A program made the position numbers and the translations under genes. The notes under the pieces are model-generated. The model was given only the letters and a program-made list of their open reading frames with translations, did not search any database and had not been told where the DNA came from. This document shows positions 1-9,290 of a stretch of DNA of 64,000 nt, piece by piece. Origin of the DNA: Halorhabdus rudnickae. Lineage in GTDB: Archaea; Halobacteriota; Halobacteria; Halobacteriales; Haloarculaceae. The stretch is taken from positions 1,550,001-1,614,000 of the forward strand of contig NZ_CAAHFB010000001.1 of NCBI RefSeq assembly GCF_900880625.1. The letters run 5' to 3'. How positions within the stretch are numbered: position 1 is the stretch's first letter; each line of letters starts with the position of its first letter.

Positions 1-34
1 CCGGGTCGGCCACGGCGACGGTGAAATCTGCCAT
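1..34 (-). CDS. rps6e: 30S ribosomal protein S6e, N-terminal fragment
   Basis: Only the first 11 codons lie in the window, on the minus strand, reading MADFTVAVADP before the window edge. Haloarchaeal S6e proteins begin in this style (M-A-x-F-x-V-V-V-x-D-P), so this is probably the start of the small-subunit protein S6e. The divergent small HTH/zinc protein at 139 shares the short intergenic space. With so little sequence the call rests on the start motif alone. Confidence 0.5.
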   Translation of the reverse strand, partial: MADFTVAVADP

Positions 35-138
35 ACACGTTCGAAACCGGGCGCGCTTAAAAAGCCCGTCGGAACGCCCCGACACCGGGGTTCGCCGTCG
101 AACCGAACGGATTTGACCGCGCGCCCCGACCCCCCGGC

Positions 139-420
139 ATGGAACGGACGACTCGCGAGCGGATCACCGACCAGTTGCGCGAGGAGGCGCTATCGGCGAC
201 CGCGCTGGCCGCGGAATTTGCCCTTTCGACGCCAACCACCCTGGAACACATCGAGCACATCGCCGCATCTCTGGAGGAGACCGACGAGCAGTTGCTGGTC
301 GCCCCGCCAGAGTGCGCTGACTGTGGGTTCACCGACTTCGACGACCGGTTGAACGTTCCGAGTCGATGTCCGGACTGTCACAGCGAGGACGTGACACCGC
401 CGGCGTTCCGGATCGAGTAG
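139..420 (+). CDS. Small HTH-like protein with C-terminal zinc ribbon
   Basis: A 93-residue acidic protein. The N-terminal half (about residues 1-55) looks like a winged-helix module of the kind found in haloarchaeal ArsR/MarR-like regulators. The C-terminal third has two CxxC pairs, CADC near residue 59 and CPDC near residue 77, which would bind one zinc as a rubredoxin-like ribbon. It is divergent from the partial S6e gene. A transcriptional regulatory role is inferred from the domain layout; the target is unknown. Confidence 0.7.
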   Translation: MERTTRERITDQLREEALSATALAAEFALSTPTTLEHIEHIAASLEETDEQLLVAPPECADCGFTDFDDRLNVPSRCPDCHSEDVTPPAFRIE

Positions 421-435
421 CGGGGCCGTACGGCG

Positions 436-1347
436 TCAGTAACACGTGCGCTCGACGCGTCGGTCGTACAGTCGCCCGAGCAACTCGGTGATCGGGCCAC
501 CACCGACTGCCTCGCCGTCGATCGTTTCGACGGGACGAACTTCCCAGGTCGTGTTCGTCAGGAACGCCTCGTCGGCCGATCGGAGTCGCTCCGGCCGATA
601 GAACCCTTCTTCGACTGGCAGACCCTCTGTGCGGGCGAGTTCGAGAACGATCGAGCGGGTCACGCCAGGGAGGATGGGCAGGTCGGTACTGGGCGTGTGG
701 AGAACGCCGTCCGCGACGAAAAAGAGGTTGCTCGTCGCGCCTTCCGTTAGCGAGCCCCCTTCGTCCAGCAAGAGTGCCTCGTCCGCCGTTGGCTCGTCAG
801 CCGGTCCACTGTCGGCCCCCTCGCCGCCACGGCGAAGATCCAGCCGCGCGAGGATCCCGTTCAGGTAGTTGTGGGTCTTGGCGTCGGCCGGGATCGCGGC
901 GTCGGGAACCCGTCGCCGATCGACGGTGACAACAGTCGCCGGACCGTCGTGGACGGGTGTCCCGTCGACGCCGCCCCGGGGAAGTTCCGACACCGTGACG
1001 ACGATCGTGGGGTCGACCCGTGGCTCGGGTGTCAGTTTCCCGGGCTGGACTCCCCTGGTTATCGAGAGCTTCACGTAGGCATCCGCGAGGTCGTTGGCCG
1101 CAAGCGTCTCTTCGATCCGCTCGCGGAGGTCCTCCCTGGGCGGGATCGCCTCCGCGAAGCCCAAGGTTTCGCAGGTCTGTTCGAGTCGATCGGCGTGGGC
1201 GTCCCAGGCGAAGACCTCGCCGCCGTACGCCCGCAGCGTCTCGAAGGCCGCGTCGCCGTAGGCGAACCCGCGATCGCGCACGTTGACGGTCGCCTCCTCG
1301 GCCGGGACGATCTCGCCGTCGACGTGGGAGTACCAGTCGTCGGTCAC
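436..1347 (-). CDS. pabC: Aminodeoxychorismate lyase (class IV aminotransferase)
   Basis: A fold-type IV PLP enzyme of 303 residues. The family includes branched-chain aminotransferases and 4-amino-4-deoxychorismate lyase, which releases p-aminobenzoate and pyruvate. RDRGFAYGDAAFET (25-38) is the family N-terminal signature, Lys157 in DAKTHNYLNG is the expected PLP lysine, and the EGATSNLF stretch is the family phosphate-binding loop. It is the last gene of a pabB-pabA-pabC operon and overlaps pabA by 4 bases. That context favours a lyase making pABA, or an equivalent precursor, over a branched-chain aminotransferase, though sequence alone does not exclude the latter. Confidence 0.82.
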   Translation of the reverse strand: MTDDWYSHVDGEIVPAEEATVNVRDRGFAYGDAAFETLRAYGGEVFAWDAHADRLEQTCETLGFAEAIPPREDLRERIEETLAANDLADAYVKLSITRGVQPGKLTPEPRVDPTIVVTVSELPRGGVDGTPVHDGPATVVTVDRRRVPDAAIPADAKTHNYLNGILARLDLRRGGEGADSGPADEPTADEALLLDEGGSLTEGATSNLFFVADGVLHTPSTDLPILPGVTRSIVLELARTEGLPVEEGFYRPERLRSADEAFLTNTTWEVRPVETIDGEAVGGGPITELLGRLYDRRVERTCY

Positions 1348-1976
1348 GCCAAGTCACCTCGCAGTGACCGCTCGCAAAACGACGTGACGAGTCGCTTGCC
1401 GGCGTCGGTCAGGATGCTCTCGGGGTGGAACTGCACGCCGACGTGAGGGTGCTCGCGGTGGCGGACGCCCATGACGACGCGGGCCTCGTCGTCGGTCCAA
1501 GCCGTCTCTTCGAGCACTGGCGGCAACGCCTCGTGGTCGATCGCCAGCGAGTGGTACCGACCGACGTCCATCGGATCGGGCAGCGACGCGAACAGTCCCC
1601 GGCCGTCGTGAGTCACCGTCGAGGGCTTGCCGTGGACGACCGACGGTGCGTGGCCGACCGCCGCGCCGTTTGCCGAACACAGCGCCTGGTGGCCGAGACA
1701 GACCCCAAGCGCCGGATAGTCGAGTTCGAAGACCGCCTGCGAGACCCCCGCCTCGGCTGGTGTGCCCGGCCCCGGTGAGACGACGATCCCGGCGGGGTCG
1801 AGATTCCGAATCTCCGGCGCGTCGATCGCGTCGTTTCGCCGGACGACGACTGCCTCTCGGGGGTCAGCCGGTCGCAGTTCGAGATCGATCCGGTCGGACA
1901 GGGCCTCGCCGACGTACTGGACGAGGTTGTACGCGAACGAATCGTAGTTGTCGATTACGAGAATCGGCCCGGTCAC
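1344..1976 (-). CDS. pabA: Aminodeoxychorismate/anthranilate synthase glutamine amidotransferase
   Basis: A class I glutamine amidotransferase subunit of 210 residues. It begins with the typical [14 protein letters not shown] motif. The nucleophile is Cys93 in GVCLGHQAL, and the catalytic His-Glu pair is in the QFHPES motif near residue 185. It supplies ammonia from glutamine to the chorismate-binding partner encoded just upstream. It overlaps both neighbours by 4 bases, so the three genes are translationally coupled. TrpG has the same architecture; pairing with a class IV lyase gene favours the pABA branch. Confidence 0.85.
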   Translation of the reverse strand: MTGPILVIDNYDSFAYNLVQYVGEALSDRIDLELRPADPREAVVVRRNDAIDAPEIRNLDPAGIVVSPGPGTPAEAGVSQAVFELDYPALGVCLGHQALCSANGAAVGHAPSVVHGKPSTVTHDGRGLFASLPDPMDVGRYHSLAIDHEALPPVLEETAWTDDEARVVMGVRHREHPHVGVQFHPESILTDAGKRLVTSFCERSLRGDLA

Positions 1977-3499
1977 GTCCGATCCACCCCGGGACCGTCG
2001 CCCGCGTCGACGACACTGACCTCGCTATCCAGCGCGTCCCCGACGGCGTTCACCAGCGCACGTGCCTTATCGAGGGTTTCGTCGTACTCGCGGTCGGGCA
2101 CGGAGTCGTGAACGATTCCCGCCCCGACCCGGAGGTGGTACTCCTCGTCGTAGCGGACCAGCGTCCGGATGACGATGTTGAGCGTCGCTCGGTCGTCGAA
2201 CCCGAAGATGCCAATACTCCCGGTGTACGGACCCCGTCGCGTGGCCTCGACCTCATCGATAATTTCCATCGTCCGGGGCTTGGGCGCGCCGGTGATCGTC
2301 CCGCCGGGGAAGACCGCCCGGATCGCGTCAGCCAGGTCCCGTTCCGGACGGAGTCGCCCCTCGACCAGCGAGACCAGGTGCATCACCGCCGAGTAGCGGT
2401 CGACCCGTCGGTACTCCCGGACGTCGACGCTCCCGAACACGCTGACTTTCCCGAGATCGTTGCGCTCTAAGTCGACCAGCATGGCGTGTTCGGCGCGTTC
2501 CTTCTCGTCGCTGGTGAGATCGGCTTCGAGTGTGCGGTCTGCAGCGGGCGTCTCGCCTCGCGGTCGGGTCCCCGCGATCGGTTCGGTCACCAGTCGATCG
2601 CCGTCCCGGTGGAGCAGGAGTTCGGGGCTCGCGCTTACGAGATCGACGTCGGGGAACTCCAGCAGGCCCGAGTACGGCGCCGGGTTCACCTCGCGGAGCG
2701 CGGCGAAGGTCTCGACCGGATGGACCGCGGCCGGCGCCCGGAGCCGATGGGAGACGTTTGCCTGGAAGGTGTCGCCGTCGCGGACGTACTGTTTGACCCG
2801 CTCGACGCGGTCGGTGAACGCCGCCCGCCCGCAGTCGCTCTGGAACCGGACCGGTCCGTCATCGGGTGGTTCCGTCGCAGCGCGATCGCCATCGAGGGCT
2901 CGCCGGGCGAGTTCCAGCGCCCGCTCGTGACCGCGCTCGAAGGCGGCGTCGGGATCCGTCCCGCTGACATTGCGATGCCAGTCCCCGTCAGCGGCCGACC
3001 CGTCGCCGAGGCGCGGACAGGCCGTCACGCGGAGTTCGACCGGCGAGTCGGCAGGTTCGCGCCAGGCGACGAGCGCATCGTAGAAGGCGACCTGCAAACG
3101 CGGCAGATCCCGGTCGCGCTCGGCATCGGCCGGCAAGTCCTCGATCTCGCGGGCGGCATCGTAGGAGAGCCACCCGATCGCACCACAGGGGTAGGGAACC
3201 CCACAATTGCCCCTGACAAGGCCCGCTCCGTCGAGTCGATCAACGAGCGCGTCGATCGCGTCCCCGTCCGGACCGACGGTCAGCCACTCGACGGGATCGA
3301 CACCGAAATAGCTCCATCCCTCGGCGCCGCCGCTCGCCTCGAGGAACGCACCACCCTCATTCGAACGTGCGCGTCGGTAGGCGTCGAAGGGGTCGGGGAC
3401 TGTCACACGGGCCTCGACGGGGACGCGATCGGCCGGACCCGCATCGGCCGCCACCTCGCGGAACGTCGACCGGTCGGTCACCACTCGCGGCTCACTCAT
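1973..3499 (-). CDS. pabB: Aminodeoxychorismate synthase component I (chorismate-binding)
   Basis: A 508-residue chorismate-utilising enzyme of the TrpE/PabB family. The C-terminal half holds the chorismate-binding motifs, including the PIAGTRPRG segment, the [10 protein letters not shown] segment and [18 protein letters not shown]. With PabA it would convert chorismate and glutamine to 4-amino-4-deoxychorismate, feeding the pABA part of C1-carrier synthesis. It is the first gene of a three-gene minus-strand operon with 4-base overlaps. TrpE activity cannot be fully excluded, but no tryptophan genes are nearby. Confidence 0.85.
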   Translation of the reverse strand: MSEPRVVTDRSTFREVAADAGPADRVPVEARVTVPDPFDAYRRARSNEGGAFLEASGGAEGWSYFGVDPVEWLTVGPDGDAIDALVDRLDGAGLVRGNCGVPYPCGAIGWLSYDAAREIEDLPADAERDRDLPRLQVAFYDALVAWREPADSPVELRVTACPRLGDGSAADGDWHRNVSGTDPDAAFERGHERALELARRALDGDRAATEPPDDGPVRFQSDCGRAAFTDRVERVKQYVRDGDTFQANVSHRLRAPAAVHPVETFAALREVNPAPYSGLLEFPDVDLVSASPELLLHRDGDRLVTEPIAGTRPRGETPAADRTLEADLTSDEKERAEHAMLVDLERNDLGKVSVFGSVDVREYRRVDRYSAVMHLVSLVEGRLRPERDLADAIRAVFPGGTITGAPKPRTMEIIDEVEATRRGPYTGSIGIFGFDDRATLNIVIRTLVRYDEEYHLRVGAGIVHDSVPDREYDETLDKARALVNAVGDALDSEVSVVDAGDGPGVDRT

Positions 3500-3546
3500 T
3501 GGACGCCCAGACGGATCGAGAGAACAATCGTGTTGCGGTCGCTGCG

Positions 3547-4155
3547 TTATTCGCTTGCCCGCTCGATCCAGGTCGAGACGCGCCCCTCCGCGATCCCACT
3601 GTCCTCGGCGACGGTCGCGGCGTCGGCCTCGCGCAGGTCCGCGACGGCCTCGATACCGGCCTCGCCGAGCCGTTCGGCGTAGGCCGGGCCGATCCCGTCG
3701 ATCGACTGGACGTCGACGGCTTCTTCGGACGATTCCGCCGTCCCTTCACTCTCATCTTCATCCTCCGCCTCGGTTTCAGTGTCGTCCGTGCTCGTCGGCT
3801 CACTGTCGTCATCGGTGGCTACCGACGCACGTTCGTCGGTATCGGCAGTCGCTGTCGAGGTACTCTCGTCGTCGGTAGTTGCAGTGGTCGCCGATTCGTC
3901 GTCGCCAGTCCCAATAGTCGCCGATTCGTCGTCTTCGGTCGACTCGTTCGGTTGTGCGGCCGGTTCGGCCGTCCCCTCGGCGGATCCCTCCACGTCCGTT
4001 CCGGTTCCCTTCACCGCGTCCTCAGTCTCGGTGTTGGGTTCGTGTTCGACCGTGACAGCGACGTCCTGGCCAGTCGACCCTCCCTCTTGGCGAGCACGTG
4101 TGGGCTCACGGGGCGCCAGCCCGAGGGCGACTTTGATCCGTTCGATGAGTCCCAT
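3547..4155 (-). CDS. Helix-hairpin-helix protein with acidic Thr/Ser/Glu-rich linker
   Basis: A 202-residue protein in two parts. Residues from about 20 to 140 form a low-complexity, highly acidic Thr/Ser/Asp/Glu-rich region that is probably disordered. The last 55 residues form a helix-hairpin-helix pair ([12 protein letters not shown]-type repeats: [17 protein letters not shown] and a second copy) resembling the small HhH domains appended to archaeal DNA- or ribosome-associated proteins. The N-terminus ([13 protein letters not shown]) is a short amphipathic helix. Function unknown; nucleic-acid contact is an inference from the HhH domain. Confidence 0.7.
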   Translation of the reverse strand: MGLIERIKVALGLAPREPTRARQEGGSTGQDVAVTVEHEPNTETEDAVKGTGTDVEGSAEGTAEPAAQPNESTEDDESATIGTGDDESATTATTDDESTSTATADTDERASVATDDDSEPTSTDDTETEAEDEDESEGTAESSEEAVDVQSIDGIGPAYAERLGEAGIEAVADLREADAATVAEDSGIAEGRVSTWIERASE

Positions 4156-4179
4156 GTGCGGTGATACGAGCGCCGGGAC

Positions 4180-4977
4180 TTAAAGGCGTCCACGTAGCGC
4201 TCGATTCATCACATCGACAGGTGCGTCCCGTCCGGTCCAGCGCTCGAACGCCTCGACGCCCTGGAAGAGCAACATCCAGGCGCCGTCGACCGTCGTCGCG
4301 CCCGTCTCAGCAGCCTCCCGGAGGAGGCGAGTTTGAATGGGGCTGTAGACCGCATCGAGCACGGCAAGATTTCCGTGGAGTGCGTCGGTCGGGACCGGCG
4401 AGCGATCCTCGTCCATCCCCACGCTGGTCGCGTTCACCAGCACGTCCGCCCCCGAAAGCAGTTCGGGGAGGGCGTCGAGGCCGTGACCGCTCGCGCCGGG
4501 TACGTCCGCCGCGAGGTCGTGGGCCTTCTGTACGGTTCGATTGGCGATCGCGACGTCCATCCCTTCCGTAGCCAGACCGAACGCGACCGCCCGGCCGGCC
4601 CCGCCAGCACCGACGACGACCGCATCCCGCTCCAAATCGACGTCGTGGGCCTCGAGTGCGCGCACGGCACCGATCGCATCGGTGTTGTGGCCCGTCGGTC
4701 GATCACCGGAGAAGTCGATCGTGTTGACTGCGCCGATCCGGGCCGCCAGATCGTCCGGCTCGACCGCCTCGAGGACGGCCTGTTTGAACGGGATGGTGAC
4801 GTTCAGGCCGGCAAGTCCGAGCGTCGCCGCCGCGTCGACTGCCTCGCCGGCTGCGCCTTCGGCCGGCTCGAAGGTGACGTAGCGAGCGTCGATTCCCAGC
4901 TCGTCGTAGGCGGCTTCGTGCATGGGCGGCGAGAGAGAATGTTCGACGGGATTCCCAATGAGTCCATAGACGTCCAT
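4180..4977 (-). CDS. aroE: Shikimate dehydrogenase
   Basis: A 265-residue NADP-dependent reductase converting 3-dehydroshikimate to shikimate, the precursor of chorismate used by the pab operon next door. The substrate-binding start is [14 protein letters not shown] (4-17). The catalytic residues are Lys65 in NVTIPFK and Asp100 in GHNTDAIG. The dinucleotide-binding loop is GAGGAGRA (123-130), followed by the NRT phosphate-contact motif (146-148). The ATG at 4977 is chosen because the family starts directly at the [10 protein letters not shown] strand; an in-frame upstream start at 5022 would add 15 atypical residues. Confidence 0.93.
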   Translation of the reverse strand: MDVYGLIGNPVEHSLSPPMHEAAYDELGIDARYVTFEPAEGAAGEAVDAAATLGLAGLNVTIPFKQAVLEAVEPDDLAARIGAVNTIDFSGDRPTGHNTDAIGAVRALEAHDVDLERDAVVVGAGGAGRAVAFGLATEGMDVAIANRTVQKAHDLAADVPGASGHGLDALPELLSGADVLVNATSVGMDEDRSPVPTDALHGNLAVLDAVYSPIQTRLLREAAETGATTVDGAWMLLFQGVEAFERWTGRDAPVDVMNRALRGRL

Positions 4978-5127
4978 GAACCGGGTGACGGCCGGGATCG
5001 TCAAAACCGCGGCGGTTGTCACCGAGAACCGATACCGTGCTCGCTCGGGCGTCCGACAGTATGTGAGCCGTTAGCACGGGAAGAGCAACTCCGCAAGACA
5101 TTATTTTCGGAGGGGTAACCACTCAGT

Positions 5128-6501
5128 GTGTCTCGTCTACGCCATCCACTAACGGCAGTCGCCGCCGCAGTCGCATTGACGATCCCGTGGGTCGTCGTCG
5201 AGCTGTCGCGGATCGCGGCGACACTCGAATGGATGCCGATCGATTCCGGGATTGCCCTCTCGACGGAGCTGACCGTGCTGGTGACCGGGCTGGCCGTCGT
5301 CGGCGCGTCGTTCCTGCTCGCGTGGGGTGCCGAAACAGCCGAGAAAGACGTCCCCCGGGCGTTCGCACTCGCGGTCCTCGCGGTGCTGGCCGTGGCTCCG
5401 GAGTACGCCGTCGACGCCTTCTACGCCTGGAACGCTGGCGCACAGTCCGGAACGGCGGCAGGTGCCGAAGCCGGGAATCTCGCTATCGCCAACATGACCG
5501 GAGCCAACCGGATCCTGATCGGCCTGGGCTGGTCCGGGATCGCGCTGTTCACTGTCTATCGAGCTTACAGAGTCCGGGACGAATCCGTCGAATTCCGGGA
5601 CGGATTTCTCGCCGACATCGTGACCCTGGACAAGGCGCTGACGACCGAGATCACGTTTCTCTGGCTGGCGACGTTGTGGGCGTTTCTCGTCCCGCTGGGC
5701 GGCGGGATCGACTTGATCGACACCGTCGTCCTCGTCGGGTTGTACGTGAGTTACATCCTGATCATCATTCGCTCGGGCATCGAAACAGAGGAAGAACAGA
5801 TCGGCGTGCCCGGCTACCTCCAAGCCTACCGAAAGCCAAAGCGGATCGCGACCGTGATGGGGCTGTTCATCTACTCGGGCATCATGATCCTGATCGCCGT
5901 CGAGCCCTTCGCCCACGGGCTCGAAGAACTCGGGCTCCAGTACGGCGTCCCGAAGTTCTTCATGATCCAGTGGATCGCACCGCTGGCCAGCGAATCCCCC
6001 GAGTTGATCGTGGTCGTCTATCTCGTCAACAAGGCCCGGTCCTCGGCCGGATTCAACGCCCTGATTTCCTCGAAGCTCAACCAGTGGACGCTGCTGATCG
6101 GGACGCTGGCGGTCGTCTATAGCGTCGCACAGGGGGGACTCGGAACGCTCGCGTTCGACTACAAACAGAGTCTGGAAATCTGGATTACGGCCGCCCAGTC
6201 GTTCTTCGCGCTGGCGATCCTGGTCAACTTCAACATCAGCCTCCGTGAGGCGGTCGGATTGCTCGTCTTGTTCGTCTCACAGGTGGTAGCCGAGTTCGTG
6301 GTGTTGAACGTACTCTCGCTACCGAATCCCGAGGCCGTCAGCCACCAGATCCTGCTCGGCTATACGGCCGTGTACGTCCTCATCGGTCTCGCGATGTTCC
6401 TCTACCGCCGTCAGGCAGTCAAAGAGATGCTCGCCATGACATACGAGGTGATCCAGACGGCGTTCGGTCGCCGGAGTGACTTCGAGATCGAGGAACGATG
6501 A
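5128..6501 (+). CDS. Sodium/calcium exchanger-like membrane antiporter (CaCA family)
   Basis: A 457-residue polytopic membrane protein with about 11 hydrophobic segments, starting at GTG. Two alpha-repeat-like segments carry acidic residues inside membrane helices: the VLAVAPEYAVDAFYAW region near residue 90 and the APLASESPELIVVVYLV region near residue 290. These are the ion-coordinating signatures of the Ca2+/cation antiporter superfamily. It overlaps the following dtdA gene by 4 bases. The transported ion is not determined by the sequence. A second, more canonical CaCA gene lies at 57404-58429. Confidence 0.8.
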   Translation: MSRLRHPLTAVAAAVALTIPWVVVELSRIAATLEWMPIDSGIALSTELTVLVTGLAVVGASFLLAWGAETAEKDVPRAFALAVLAVLAVAPEYAVDAFYAWNAGAQSGTAAGAEAGNLAIANMTGANRILIGLGWSGIALFTVYRAYRVRDESVEFRDGFLADIVTLDKALTTEITFLWLATLWAFLVPLGGGIDLIDTVVLVGLYVSYILIIIRSGIETEEEQIGVPGYLQAYRKPKRIATVMGLFIYSGIMILIAVEPFAHGLEELGLQYGVPKFFMIQWIAPLASESPELIVVVYLVNKARSSAGFNALISSKLNQWTLLIGTLAVVYSVAQGGLGTLAFDYKQSLEIWITAAQSFFALAILVNFNISLREAVGLLVLFVSQVVAEFVVLNVLSLPNPEAVSHQILLGYTAVYVLIGLAMFLYRRQAVKEMLAMTYEVIQTAFGRRSDFEIEER

Positions 6502-7871
6502 CCGGACGTGCCACGCGAACCGTCGGCATCGTCGTCTCGACCGAAGATCGCGCCTCCGAACACATCTACGATCACCTCCTCGACGTGGCGGACTGGACAA
6601 TCGAGCACGACGACGAGCGAGCGCCGGCCGCGGGCGGTGGTGAGATCTATCGCACCGACGGGTTCGAGATGCGGGTCTTCGAGAAGTGGCACCTCGAAGT
6701 TGACGGGGTCGCCGCGGTCTTCGACGATCCGGATCTCGTCGTCTTTGCGTCCCGGCACTCGGGGGAGACCGGCCCACTGCTGACCGCCCACCACACGGGC
6801 AACTTCGGAGCGGCCGAGTACGGCGGCGCAAACCGTGATCTTGCCCGCGCTGCTCCGAACGCTCACAGCCGCGTTCTCGACGCGCTGGCCGAACACGCCC
6901 CAGAAGGATACGAAGTCGGGATGGAGTGTACTCACCACGGCCCAACCGACGTGGGCGTCCCCTCGCTGTTCGTCGAAGTCGGCAGTGGCCCCGACCAGTG
7001 GGACGACCCCGACGCCGCCCGAGCGGTCGCGCGGGCGATCCTCGATCTGCGTGGCGTCGCGGCCGACGCCCCCCAGAAAGACGGCGAAGATAGCGCCCGC
7101 CGGCACCTCATCGGGTTCGACGGGAACCACTACGTCCCCCGCTTCGAGCGCATCGTCCGCGAAACCGACTGGGCGGTCGGCCACATCGCGGCCGACTGGG
7201 GCCTCGACGAGATGGGCGATCCGCTCGAAAGCGAAGACATCCTCCAAGCGGCCTTCGAAGAGAGCGCGGCCGAGTACGCCCTGATCGACGGCAACCGTCC
7301 ACGCCTCGAACGAGCGATCGACGAGCTGGGGTACGAAACCGTCGGCGAAACGTGGCTCCGGGCAGTCGACGGTGTCCCGCTGCCCATTGCTCGTCGCATC
7401 GAAAACCGAGTGGTCTCTGTCGCGGACGGGCTACGATTCGGCGATCAGTCCCGGAGCGACGATGGGACTTTCGAGGTCGTCGAGATGCCGGATGAGTTAC
7501 TGGACGAAGCACAGGGGATCGACCGCGAGGCGACCCGGGAGGCCGTCGAGAGCGGCGCGCTCGCGTTCACCACCGAACAGAGTGCGACGCTCGTCGGGGA
7601 TCGAGCCGTCGTCGCCGACAGCGAAGACCGCGAACAACTAGTCGAGGCGCTCGCCGACGTGTTACGGACGGACTACGACGAGGTTATCGTCGAAGACGAT
7701 CGTGTCCTCGCGCACAAGGAAGCGTTCGATCCCGAACTCGCGGCAAAGGCAGGCGTCCCGGAAGGGCCGAAGTTCGGAAAACTGGCGAACGGGCAAGCCG
7801 TTGAGGTCGACGGTGAAACGGTCGAACCTGAGGCGGTCAGTCGGGAGCGAGAAGAGACGTTCCCGATTTGA
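6498..7871 (+). CDS. dtdA: D-aminoacyl-tRNA deacylase (archaeal DtdA/GEK1 type)
   Basis: A 457-residue protein of the archaeal and plant deacylase family that hydrolyses D-amino acids from mischarged tRNA. Diagnostic stretches are the SRHSGETGPLLTAHHTGN region (about 90-107), MECTHHGPTD (about 141-150) and GFDGNHYVPRFERI (about 209-222), rich in the conserved histidines that bind metal. The C-terminal 170 residues are a haloarchaeal extension. The ATG overlaps the stop of the upstream antiporter (ATGA), so translation is probably coupled. Confidence 0.92.
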   Translation: MTGRATRTVGIVVSTEDRASEHIYDHLLDVADWTIEHDDERAPAAGGGEIYRTDGFEMRVFEKWHLEVDGVAAVFDDPDLVVFASRHSGETGPLLTAHHTGNFGAAEYGGANRDLARAAPNAHSRVLDALAEHAPEGYEVGMECTHHGPTDVGVPSLFVEVGSGPDQWDDPDAARAVARAILDLRGVAADAPQKDGEDSARRHLIGFDGNHYVPRFERIVRETDWAVGHIAADWGLDEMGDPLESEDILQAAFEESAAEYALIDGNRPRLERAIDELGYETVGETWLRAVDGVPLPIARRIENRVVSVADGLRFGDQSRSDDGTFEVVEMPDELLDEAQGIDREATREAVESGALAFTTEQSATLVGDRAVVADSEDREQLVEALADVLRTDYDEVIVEDDRVLAHKEAFDPELAAKAGVPEGPKFGKLANGQAVEVDGETVEPEAVSREREETFPI

Positions 7872-7973
7872 CTGACTAGTTGGGAAGGTGGGGCTGCCCG
7901 CTGACAATCCAGGCTCGCCCAGAGACCCCTATGCTCCCAAGGGCTAAGTAAGATGGCTCACAATGTACACACG

Positions 7974-8276
7974 ATGAGTACAGATAGGAAGCGTGTCCAG
8001 TTCCGGGCGCCGGTCCGGCTCGTCGACCGGACCGACGCACTCGCGGATGTCCTCGGGGAGGATCGGACGGACGTCCTCGTGACTGCGCTCCGGGAATACC
8101 TTCAGGAGGCAACCCACGATGACGCGCTCACCCAGGAGATCGCAGCCGCCTACTACGACGACGAGATCACGTTCGAACAGCTCAAATCACTCGTCGGTGC
8201 CGAGGAAGCGGCGAACCTCCGCGTGTTGAAACAGCAACTGGACGAAGATTTCATCGACGAGGTTGCCGACGTATAG
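7974..8276 (+). CDS. Ribbon-helix-helix-like antitoxin of a PIN toxin pair
   Basis: About 100 residues, beginning with a basic strand (KRVQFRAPVRLVDRTDAL) followed by helices, as in CopG/ribbon-helix-helix DNA-binding antitoxins. The C-terminal half is acidic and helical and would wrap the partner toxin. An earlier in-frame ATG at 7953 exists. The one at 7974 is preferred because MSTDRKRVQF puts the RHH strand at the N-terminus. Its stop codon directly abuts the PIN gene start at 8277, consistent with a bicistronic toxin-antitoxin operon that autoregulates. Confidence 0.72.
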   Translation: MSTDRKRVQFRAPVRLVDRTDALADVLGEDRTDVLVTALREYLQEATHDDALTQEIAAAYYDDEITFEQLKSLVGAEEAANLRVLKQQLDEDFIDEVADV

Positions 8277-8789
8277 ATGTCGATGCTCGTCGCCGACGCC
8301 TCTGCCCTGGTCAGTCTCGGCATCGTCGCTGACAGGGATGTCGATCCCCTAACACTGTGTCTCACTCGCTACGAAGTTGTAGTCCCGACAGTCGTTCTCA
8401 CGGAACTCCGGGACATTGCCTCGTACGACGACGTTCACGGACGTGGAGCGACCGCCGTGCTCAACCAGGCTGCGGAGTTCGAGACGCAGTCGATCGATCT
8501 CGACGCCACGTTTCCGCTCGACGACGGTGAGAACGCCGCCGTCACCCTCGCGAACGATCGCGACGCCGCGCTGTTGCTCTGTGACGAGTTCAATCAGCTC
8601 GGCCTGATTCACGCGTCGCTCGCCGATACTCGGCTCGTGACGACGCCGACCCTGCTTTCAGTGCTCGTTCGAACCGGCGAACTGTCGAGTGACGAGGCAC
8701 GGACACTACTCGAAGAAATCAGTGGAACCCGTAGCTGGGAGGCGAACAGCTACGTACAGCGGGCCCGCTCGTTACTGGAAGAGAAGTAA
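8277..8789 (+). CDS. PIN-domain ribonuclease toxin (DUF3368-like)
   Basis: A 170-residue PIN-like nuclease. The N-terminal VADASALVSLG carries the first metal-binding Asp. A second acidic cluster is LDDGENAAVTLAND (about 82-95) with the Glu typical of the family, and a third is LLLCDEFNQ (about 98-106). PIN toxins cleave RNA using Mg2+ or Mn2+ held by these acids. It begins immediately after the antitoxin stop. It is more like the DUF3368 branch than classical VapC in spacing of the acidic residues. Confidence 0.78.
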   Translation: MSMLVADASALVSLGIVADRDVDPLTLCLTRYEVVVPTVVLTELRDIASYDDVHGRGATAVLNQAAEFETQSIDLDATFPLDDGENAAVTLANDRDAALLLCDEFNQLGLIHASLADTRLVTTPTLLSVLVRTGELSSDEARTLLEEISGTRSWEANSYVQRARSLLEEK

Positions 8790-8843
8790 TACGCCGACGA
8801 CACTGATCGAAACCCACAGTGTGTTTCCCCTCGATGCGAGCAG

Positions 8844-9227
8844 TTACTCCTCGACCGCGTGAGATTGGAGTGTCTCCAAGTCGATCTCTTCGAGGACCGT
8901 CTCGTTGGTCGCTTCGAGGACGACCGGCGGCGCGACGCCAGCGTCGTGGGCCTCCAACCACCGACCCACACAGAGACACCAGTGGTCTTTGGGATTGAGT
9001 CCCGGGAAGTCCAGTTCCGGTCGCGGCGTGATCAGGTCGTTGCCCTGCTCGCGGGAAAACTCCAGGAAGTCCTGGGTCATCTTCGCACAGAGGTGGTGCT
9101 CTCCGCGGTCACCTGGAACCGCCGTGCAGTGGCCGTCGCGCTGATAGCCCGTCGAGAGCGTGTTGCTGCACGGTTCGAGTGGGTCGCCCAGGACGTTTCG
9201 CTGGGCGTCGGGGTCGCTTTGGGACAT
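8844..9227 (-). CDS. DUF2237 family protein
   Basis: A 127-residue protein of unknown function with the conserved DUF2237 pattern: RNVLGDPLEPCS at the start, TGYQRDGHC, and a central CAKMTQDFLEFSREQGNDL block. Then follow PGLNPKDHWCLCVGRW (about 77-92) and the APPVVLEATNE motif. Conserved cysteines and Trp suggest a ligand-binding fold. It stands alone, convergent with the PIN toxin gene and upstream-facing to thiC. No function is assigned. Confidence 0.85.
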   Translation of the reverse strand: MSQSDPDAQRNVLGDPLEPCSNTLSTGYQRDGHCTAVPGDRGEHHLCAKMTQDFLEFSREQGNDLITPRPELDFPGLNPKDHWCLCVGRWLEAHDAGVAPPVVLEATNETVLEEIDLETLQSHAVEE

Positions 9228-9290
9228 ACCGCCGGTTACTGCGAGTGGCGGGTAACAGTTGGTTTCGGGACGGGTTTTGCCGTGATTCGC

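Noticed and set aside
2486-3682. Plus-strand open frame of about 400 codons opposite pabB
   Set aside because: Antisense to pabB, with no family features and wrong composition.
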